64,000 bases of DNA. Source: Zeus faber. Lineage: Eukaryota > Chordata > Actinopteri > Zeiformes > Zeidae. Of this stretch, positions 57,419 through 64,000 are shown one piece after another. The notes beneath the pieces were generated by a model. The model was not told the origin of the DNA, made no database searches, and was given only the letters and a program-made list of their open reading frames with translations. The stretch lies in NCBI GenBank assembly GCA_960531495.1, contig OY482861.1, positions 4,329,001-4,393,000 on the forward strand, given 5' to 3'. A program made the position numbers and the translations under genes. Positions within the stretch are counted from its first letter, which is position 1. Each line of letters starts with the position of its first letter.

Positions 57419-59935
57419 AAAATGATCTAGCCACTGGGGGTGCACAAGCCAGTGTATCATCAGTGCCGATCCCAAGCCCGGACAAATACAGTAGAACAGG
57501 GTGCCAGTGGAGATTGTGCTACTGTCGGCCGAAGAAGAAGAAGAGGGACAAGGCGTGTTCTGAGACAGCAGGAGAGGAAGAAGGGTAGGAGAGTAGAGTT
57601 GAGAATAGGAACTTTCAACGTTGGCACTATGAAAGCTAAAGAGGGAGAGCTGGCTGACATGATGGAGAGACTGGAGGTAGATGTACTATGTGTACAAGAG
57701 ACCAGGTGGAAGGGGAGAAGGGCTAGGAGTATCGGAGCCGGGTACAAACTGCGCTACCATGGAGTGGATGGCAGGAGAAATGGGGTAGGGATAGTCTTGA
57801 AGGAAGAATATGTCAAGAGTGTTTTGGAGGTGACGAGAGTGTTGGACAGAGTGGTGAGCATGAAGCTGGAAATTGATGGGGTAATAATGAATGTGGTTTG
57901 TGCATATGTTCCCCAAGTTGGGTGAGATGAGAGATGGGAAGAGATGGAAGAGAAAGAAGAATTCTTTAGTGAGTTGGATGTAGTGGTGGAAAGCGTCCCC
58001 AAGGGAGAGAGAGTGGTCATTGGAGCAGATCTCAATGTGCATGTCGGCGAAGGGATCAGAGACATAGGTGACGAGAAGGTAATGGGTAGGTATTGTGTCA
58101 TAGAGCAGAAGAGGTTGGCAAGGAAGAAATGGGGTAGTCAGAGAGATGAAGAAAGTAGACAGGAGTACAAGCTGATGCGGCGCAAGGTGAAGAGAGAAGT
58201 GGCAAAGGCAAAGGAAAAGGCAAACAACAAGTTGTATGAGAGGTTGGACAGTAGGGAAGGAGAAAAGGACTTGTACCGATTGGCAAGACAAAGGGACCAA
58301 GCTGGGAAGGATGTACAGCAGGTTAGGGTGATGAAGGATAATGATGGGAATGTGCTGACTAGTGAGGAGAGTGTGTTGAGAAGGTGGAAGGAGTACTTTG
58401 AGGAGTTGATGAATGAAGAAAATGAGAGGGAGAGAAGAGTGGATGATGTGGGGATAGTGGATCAAGAAGTGCAGCAAATTAGCAAGGGTGAGGTGAGAAC
58501 AGCATTAAAGAAGATGAAGAGTGGAAAGGCAGTTGGCCCAGATGACATATCTGGGGAAGCATGGCAATGTTTGGGTGAGATGGCAATGGCTTTCCTAACG
58601 AGGCTGTCTAACACCATCCTGGAAAGGGAGAGGATGCCGGAGGAGTGGAGAAGAAGTGTACTGGTACCCATCTTCAAGAATAAGGGAGACGTACAGAGCT
58701 GTCGTAACTACAGGGGAATAAAGTTGATCAGCCACAGCATGAAGCTATGGGAAAGTGTAGTGGAGGCTAGGTTATGAGGAGAGGTGGGGATCAGCGAGCA
58801 GCAGTATGGTTTCATGCCAGGGAAGAGTACTACAGATGCAATGTTTGCTTTAAGAATGCTCATGGAAAAGTACAGGAAAGGCCAGAAGGAGTTGTACTGC
58901 GTCTTTGTTGATTTAGAGAAAGCATATGATAGGGTGCTGAGAGAGGAAGTGTGGTATTGCATGAGGAAGTCAGGGGTGGCAGAGAAGTACGTAAGAGTGG
59001 TACAGGATATGTATGAGGGCAGTCAGACAGTAGTAAGGTGTGCAGTAGGCGTGACCAAGGCAATTCAAGTGGAGGTGTGATTGCATCAAGGATCAGCTCT
59101 GAGCCCTTTCTTGTTTGCGATGGTGGTGGACAGGTCAACAGATGAAATCAGGGAGGAGTCTCCGTGGACTATGATGCTCGCAGATGATATTGTGATCCGT
59201 AGCGAGAGTAGGGAGCGGGTTGAGGAGAGCCTGGAGAAGTGGAGGCATGCATTCGAGAGAAGAGGAATGAAAGTCAGCAGGAGTAAGATAAAATACATGT
59301 GCCTGAATGGGAGGGAGGGTGGCAAAAAGCTGATAATGCAAGGAGTGGAGGTGGATGAGTTCAAGTACTTGGGGTCGACTATACAAAGCAGCAGAGAATG
59401 TGGGAGAGAGGTGAAGAAGAGAGTAGAGGCAGGGGGGAGTGGGTGGAGAAGAGTGTCCGGAGTGATCTGTGACAGAAGGGTTCCAGCAAGAGTGAAGGGG
59501 AAGGTCTACAGGACAGTAGTGAAACCAGCTATGTTGTACGGTTTAGAGGTGGTGGCACTGACAAAAGGGCAGGTGGCTGAACTGGAGGTGGCAGAGTTGA
59601 GGATGTTGAGAGTTTCATTGGGAGTGACAAGGATGGATGGACATGATTAAGAATGAGTACATTAGAGGGACAGCTCAGGTTGGACAGTTTGGTGAAAAAG
59701 TGAGAGAGGAGAGATTGAGATGTTTGGACACATGTGAAGGAGAGATGAGAGTTACATTGGGAGAAGGATGCTGAGGATGGAGCTGCCAGGCAAGAGGAAA
59801 AGAGGAAGGCCAAAGAGAAGGTTTATGGATGTGGTGAGGGAGGACATGCAAGTGGTTGGTGTAAGGGAGGAAGATACAGAAGGTATTGGAGGCAGATGAT
59901 CCGCTGTGGCGACCCCTAACGGGAAGAAGAAGTGG
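57419..59935 (+). mobile_element. RTE-clade LINE, nearly full length
   Basis: Flanked by an exact 11-bp target duplication TTGTCAAAATC (57,408-57,418 and 59,936-59,946). It ends in ...GGCGACCCCTAACGGG followed by a GAAGAAGAAG tail, typical of fish RTE elements. One ORF with several breaks. Confidence 0.92.
57530..59900 (+). pseudogene. RTE-type endonuclease/reverse transcriptase, broken
   Basis: Endonuclease: 'IGTFNVGTMKAKEGELADMM' (about 57,605), 'LCVQETRWKG' (about 57,690), 'VIGADLNVHVGEG' (about 58,015); the SDH end of the domain is deleted (frame passes from 'DEKVMGRYC' to 'IEQKRLARKKW'). RT: 'KAVGPDDISGEAW' (about 58,530), '[11 protein letters not shown]' (about 58,908), 'LHQGSALSPFLFAMV' (about 59,080), 'MLADDIVI' (about 59,175; LADD replaces the usual FADD). 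Stops or frameshifts at 57,923, 58,776, 59,078 and 59,650 inactivate it. Confidence 0.9.
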
Positions 59936-59946
59936 TTGTCAAAATC

Positions 59947-60430
59947 TAAATTAACCCAGCCATTATGTTAAAACAGACATATTTTATGTTTGGGGGCCAG
60001 CTATATAAACCGACAAAAAAATGACTTTAATTGAGTCATTTGATTCTATGGGGATGGGGTATGGGGATGGTAGCTCCTCAGAAACAGAATCAGAATCAGA
60101 AATACTTTAATAATCCCAGGGGGAAATTACTTTTGTTACAACTCCAATCTACATACAACATATTTACATACAACATATTAACATACAACATATAATAATA
60201 CTTAAGAAACATATTTATATAAAAATATATATATAAACATATCTATATACACATGGTAAAGTGTAAAATGTACAGTTAAAAATGTGCAAGAAGAAGAACG
60301 TGCAGAAGTGGATATCCGTGTTTTGAGGTCAGATTACAGAGAGGGGGTGTCTGACTCTCTGAGGGAGGCGTTGTAGAGATTGAAATAAAGGATTAAGGAA
60401 GTGACCAATCATAAGAGGGCCAGTGCCTCC
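59947..60430. other. Dispersed fish repeat and unassigned sequence
   Basis: 60,080-60,140 contains the AGAATCAGAAATACTTTA...ATCCCAGGGGGAAATT sequence common at the ends of fish interspersed repeats, followed by tandem ATTTACATACAACATATT units (60,150-60,200). No gene. Confidence 0.55.
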
Positions 60431-60519
60431 CTTGGTTTAGGCCCCCAAATTGTCAAAAGTCATGTTGACTCACGCAAACAGAACTCAACTGCGAGAGCAG
60501 AGTGACCTGTGAAAGCGTG
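60431..60519 (+). repeat. Dispersed repeat interrupted by LTR A3
   Basis: About 90% inverted match to 56,950-57,030. The match ends exactly where the LTR starts (60,520), so A3 inserted into this repeat. Confidence 0.7.
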
Positions 60520-60883
60520 TGAGGTGTCTTGGAATGTGTGGCGTCCCAAGACAGCCCCATCGTATAAGATAATTACGAAGAGACGGTGCCAGGGGTCCCG
60601 AGAGAGAGAGCACATCACCAGGGGTCCTGGTGATAAGGGAAGTGAAATGTGACCTGTGACCTATGTAGGGGAACCAAATGGTAAATGTTGTCTTTGGGCA
60701 ACCATAAAAGGCTCGCCAGAGATTCATTCAAGAGAGAATACTTCCGGCTTTGTTCTCTCCCAGGCTGTCCATGGCCAACCTGGTCTGATGCTGTTCTTTT
60801 GTAATAAATCTATTATTTTACTCAAGTCAGCATCAGTGGTCGCTCCTTCTTCATCAACAGATCAAATTCATCAAGAAACTACA
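60520..60883 (+). repeat. 5' LTR of ERV A3
   Basis: 364 bp, TGAGGTGTC... to ...CTACA, with ATAAAAG at 60,704 (TATA-like) and AATAAA at 60,803. Colinear with the LTR at 11,169-11,509. Confidence 0.92.
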
Positions 60884-60886
60884 AAG

Positions 60887-60904
60887 TGGCGTCACAAACA
60901 GGAT
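60887..60904 (+). promoter_or_regulatory. Primer-binding site of ERV A3
   Basis: TGGCGTCACAAACAGGAT begins three bases after the LTR, where a tRNA 3' end would pair (TGG opposite CCA). It partly resembles tRNA-Leu and tRNA-Ser type sites; neither match is good enough to name the tRNA. Confidence 0.7.
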
Positions 60905-60956
60905 CTGCTGGGCCTCACCTGCCGATGTTGTCTGCTCCAGCAAATTACCACTCTTA

Positions 60957-60964
60957 GGGTGAGT
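60957..60964 (+). promoter_or_regulatory. Candidate major splice donor of ERV A3
   Basis: A consensus AGG|GTGAGT-type donor with GT at 60,959, about 75 bp after the LTR, the usual place for the donor used to make env mRNA. Prediction only. Confidence 0.5.
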
Positions 60965-61519
60965 GTTTCCTCACAAATTGAGCTGTGTGTGGTTCTTTAA
61001 AATTATATGAATGAAGATGAAAGAGATAAAAAGTGAGAAAGAGATAAATTTTAAAAGCCTAAAGTAAGATGAAAAAGATGAAAAGTGAAGTAAAAAGAGT
61101 TACAAGTTAAAGGCTTAAAGGATGAAAAATAAAGTTTGAGAAAAAATAGGGAAAAGCAGAATGAGTGCATGCTGAAAGAATCTGATTAAAAGGATAATTT
61201 GTCAAAAGTCTGGCCAAAGTGAAAATCTTGATGAAATTAGAAAAGTATACATGAGTCGACGTTAAAGTACAAATTTAAGCACTGTTGAAGTTTTTGGAGA
61301 ATCTGATGTGCTGCCGCTCAGACATGTCTTTTTCCTTTTGGGGTGTGCCTGTGTGTGTGTGAGAGTGTGCCGCGGCTAAAGAGGTGTGAAAAGATTTGTG
61401 TATTGTTTCGTGTATATGTGTAAATGATATATAGAATACATGGGTTATTAAATAGGTATACATATGTGGTGAGCAGTTATATAATACATAAAAAGAAACA
61501 TTTCTTACCCTTTTAGTGA

Positions 61520-61750
61520 TAAATATATGAGTCTGTTTATGGACTTTGTAAAGCTGATAATAAAGATTATGAGCCTTTCTTAAAGGACGTTTGATAAATA
61601 TATATGAGCCTCTTTCTTCAAAGGACGTTTGATAAATATATATGAGCCTTTTTCTTTCAAGGACGTTTTATACAGTTGATAAAGGATATGAACCTTCACA
61701 GGACTTTATATATTTGATAACAAAATGAGCCTTCTTGAGAGAAGGACTAG
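61520..61750 (+). repeat. 38-bp tandem repeat in the A3 leader
   Basis: Units beginning AGGACGTTTGATAAATATAT and containing ATGAGCC, two nearly identical (about 61,585-61,660) and two to three diverged copies around them. Confidence 0.85.
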
Positions 61751-63180
61751 AATCACCAGAAACAGTCTGCCTACACATGCATGTACACATTCAGAAAAGA
61801 AAAGAAAATCTCCTGCCCTGAATTATGGGTAGGATTTGTGGATTGTTTGGTTGGTGTGTTAGTTTTTTCTCTTTGTGCTTGGAGTGTGTGACAGTGCTTG
61901 CTTTGAGTTCTGTTGGTTAAAGAAGCAGATAGTCATGGTGAAATAGAAGGAAAAGTTGGGTTTTTGATGCAAGAGAAGAGGTTTTGTGTTTCGGCTGCTG
62001 AGTGAAAGGAACCAGCTTTGATTTATGACTCTGTGCGTGGCCTAGGGGAGCTAAAACAGGATGTTCGCTCGCTGACGACCAGTGCAAACTGGAAGGTGTG
62101 ACTAAATTTAAGAGGTGGAGCAAGGGGTGGTGCTACATACAGAGTGGAACTTAGTCGACTCCCCTGACAAGAGGGGTGGAGAAGAAGCCCCGTCCTCTCT
62201 CTCTCCTTTCTTAATATGATAGAAGATAAATAAATAAATGAATATTAAAATATAATAAAATAAAATAAATAGAGGTGATATTAGATTGACTAATATACTC
62301 TTAGATTTAAATGTGTCGTATGAATAAAAGGAAAAATTGCTTTATTTCAAATGCGCGAGAAATAAAAAAGCTGATAATGTATGTCTCATTGAATTGTATT
62401 ACAGTGTGTATAAGAATTTAGAGTGAGCCTAAGACACTGAACTCTTGTGTTGTTCTTTTTTGTTTTTTCTTTCTTTCTTTTACTATGCTTAGGTGAAAGC
62501 TTAGCTTAGCTGGGGGAAAGACAGAGAAGATGGAATGTGTCTGAATTGGATAATCCAAGGTGCAGAGGACAAGACATCTTGTCATCAGTTCTTCACAGAC
62601 ACCGGAAGCTTGCGGATGACAGCGCATAAGAATTCTGAATCCAGGATGAATAAGGCCAGTACGGATTATCCACAAACTCTTTCAACAGACCTCACCTGCA
62701 TTTACCTATATGTGTGTTAATCTAGTTATAACCTACATGATTGCTTGTTCTCACATATAGGATTACAGTAATTTTTCTTAAATTGCGTTTGCAATTAGCT
62801 ATTCAAGAGACTTTGTAATGGACTGACTAATCAAGGCATTCGCCTAATTAATGGAGTATTATTGATTTGATTGATCACATGCGAAAAACTGATTTGATTT
62901 AAATACGGTTGAGTGCTGTGAATATTGCTTTCATTATCTGAGTATGGTTTACCTTGATTGAGGCTGTTTTGAGAGTGAACATTGATGGACATTTTGATAA
63001 TTGAAGATAAATGAGTATGATCAGATGCATCAGATCATGAACAAGTGAAGTTGCTTTCACAAGTGGGAAGCTACTGGTCTCCTTTGGGGTTGGTAAATGC
63101 AGTTGTTTTTGGTTGAGTGTGATTACACGGTGCTTTATAAATAATTTTTAAATAAATGAATTCGATTTAAGATAAAAGAA

Positions 63181-64000
63181 ATGGATACAAAAATTACAAA
63201 AGTAATCACTCCTATTGATGTAGTGCGAAAGAATAATCCTCTTATTAAAGATATTGCAAAAATATCAGGAAAATGGAGCAAGCGGTGGCCTGACATTGAA
63301 CAACCATGGCCAGTTGAAGGAACTCTTAACCCGGCATCTGTAAAGAAGCCCCCGCCTTATGAGAAGGAGGTGAAGTTCACTGATGTTTATCCCCAGCTCC
63401 CAGGGCAATTATCTCTTCAAAGATGAGGTTGAGCAAATAATAGAGATGGGCAAGGCCAAAACAACCATAAAGATGTATCCAAGCTCCAACAATACCAAGA
63501 GAAGGAACTGTTTGGGAAGCAGACAACAAGTCAGAAGCCTAGAAATAGGAGAAGAGTGTGAGTGATTCAGACGAAGCTATTGGAGGATACGACCCCGCAG
63601 TCAGACGAATGTTGGCAAAAGCAGAGAAAAAAGGAGATCGACCAGTGAGGAAAATGGCTCCGGGAACAGACGACAGATGAGAGTGAACAGGCTGAAAATG
63701 ATGAAGAATCAGAGAAAGAAGGTCCTTCCTGTTTTCAACCGTTAGCAGCTAGTACAGGGGTAGGAGATGACAGACGCATGGTTTTAAGAGAGATTGAGAG
63801 AAGTATAGACAGATGCCTCGAGGACATTAGTGACACCACCTGTCCAGAAGTTCAACAAATATTGGAAAAACAATACACAAATTGCAAATAACGGAGAAGA
63901 AATTACAGAAGAAAAAGCCTCAAAAGCCAGACACTTTGAGGTATGGACTACGGCTAAGAAAAGGAAAGAGACCCAACAAAATGTGTCCAGTGATAATACG
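63181..64000 (+). pseudogene. A3 gag, with deletions, truncated by the window end
   Basis: The ATG at 63,181 opens the same N-terminus as A1 (MDTKITKVITPIDVV). Relative to A1 a 249-bp in-frame segment (83 codons, including the Lys/Glu-rich coiled coil) is absent after 'GTLNP', and a later 14-bp deletion (about 63,403) shifts the frame, ending the ORF at 63,426. Further on, the 'TDESEQAE' and 'FQPLAASTGVGD' parts of A1 are recognisable to the window end. Confidence 0.85.

Larger units (their letters stand above)
60905..63180 (+). other. Long (2.3-kb) untranslated leader of ERV A3
   Basis: Between primer-binding site and gag there is no convincing ORF. The first part is very purine-rich (AAGATGAAAAAG-like, 61,010-61,160); a tandem repeat follows at 61,520-61,750. 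The last 384 bp match the start of the window. Confidence 0.75.
60520..64000 (+). mobile_element. ERV A3: 5' part of another family-A provirus
   Basis: 5' LTR, primer-binding site, long leader and gag, same orientation as A1 and A2; it runs off the window end. gag and late leader are nearly identical to 1-1,480 of A1, apart from deletions. Confidence 0.93.

Noticed and set aside
57686..58477. 263-codon minus-strand ORF
   Set aside because: Antisense shadow of the purine-rich RTE endonuclease/RT region; low-complexity His/Ser/Leu composition.
61520..61750. CRISPR-like spaced repeats
   Set aside because: Tandem 38-bp repeats without unique spacers, in a vertebrate proviral leader.
56342..64000. 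Upstream map3k1 exons (ATP-binding loop)
   Set aside because: Read through on the minus strand but found no exon encoding the Gly-rich loop or the catalytic Lys; they presumably lie outside the window.

Overview
The window reads as repeat-dense ray-finned-fish (teleost) genomic DNA. The only clearly intact host gene is the 3' half of map3k1 (MEKK1) on the minus strand: five coding exons between 48,622 and 56,341 covering most of the kinase domain, with a long AT-rich 3' UTR. Two further host exons on the plus strand (16,104-16,238 and 28,290-28,430) plus the start of a third (28,565) look like an interleukin-6-family signal transducer (gp130/IL6ST-like) receptor. This copy looks broken: one frameshift, a GC instead of GT splice donor, and a retroviral env sequence running straight on from the transmembrane exon. 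IL6ST and MAP3K1 are neighbours on human 5q11.2, so this looks like an old syntenic block filled with transposons.

Layout. 1-11,509: endogenous retrovirus A1 (gag, pro, pol, env, 3' LTR; its 5' LTR lies upstream of the window), with a Tc1-like transposon in the integrase region (5,655-7,157). 11,510-13,935: unassigned. 13,936-15,690: internally deleted L1-derived unit (minus). 16,104: gp130-like WSXWS exon. 16,440-21,837: second, unrelated class-I-like ERV (D) with degenerate pol, an env signal-peptide remnant, an antisense Gypsy-like gag/pro fragment and a 3' LTR. 22,703-23,540: second L1-derived unit. 23,541-24,969: hAT-like transposase remnant. 25,940-28,129: unclassified DNA transposon, copy 1. 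28,290-28,600: gp130-like exons. 28,600-31,005: third ERV fragment (A2: env SU plus LTR). 31,370-35,505: Tc1-like element split by an intact L2/Maui-like LINE (950-aa ORF). 35,535-38,860: decayed L1 carrying a probable solo LTR. 38,979-45,355: three Tc1-like elements, one split by an R2/HERO-group LINE (41,649-44,532). 45,425-56,341: map3k1. 57,419-59,935: RTE-clade LINE with an 11-bp target duplication. 60,520-64,000: 5' end of another A-family provirus (A3: LTR, primer-binding site, 2.3-kb leader, gag).

Most notable: two A-family env copies (A1, A2) carry an immunoglobulin V-like domain followed by a Thr/Ser-rich stalk ahead of the SU region, an architecture I do not recognise for retroviral envelopes. 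All assignments come from reading translations and motifs by eye; no database search was possible.
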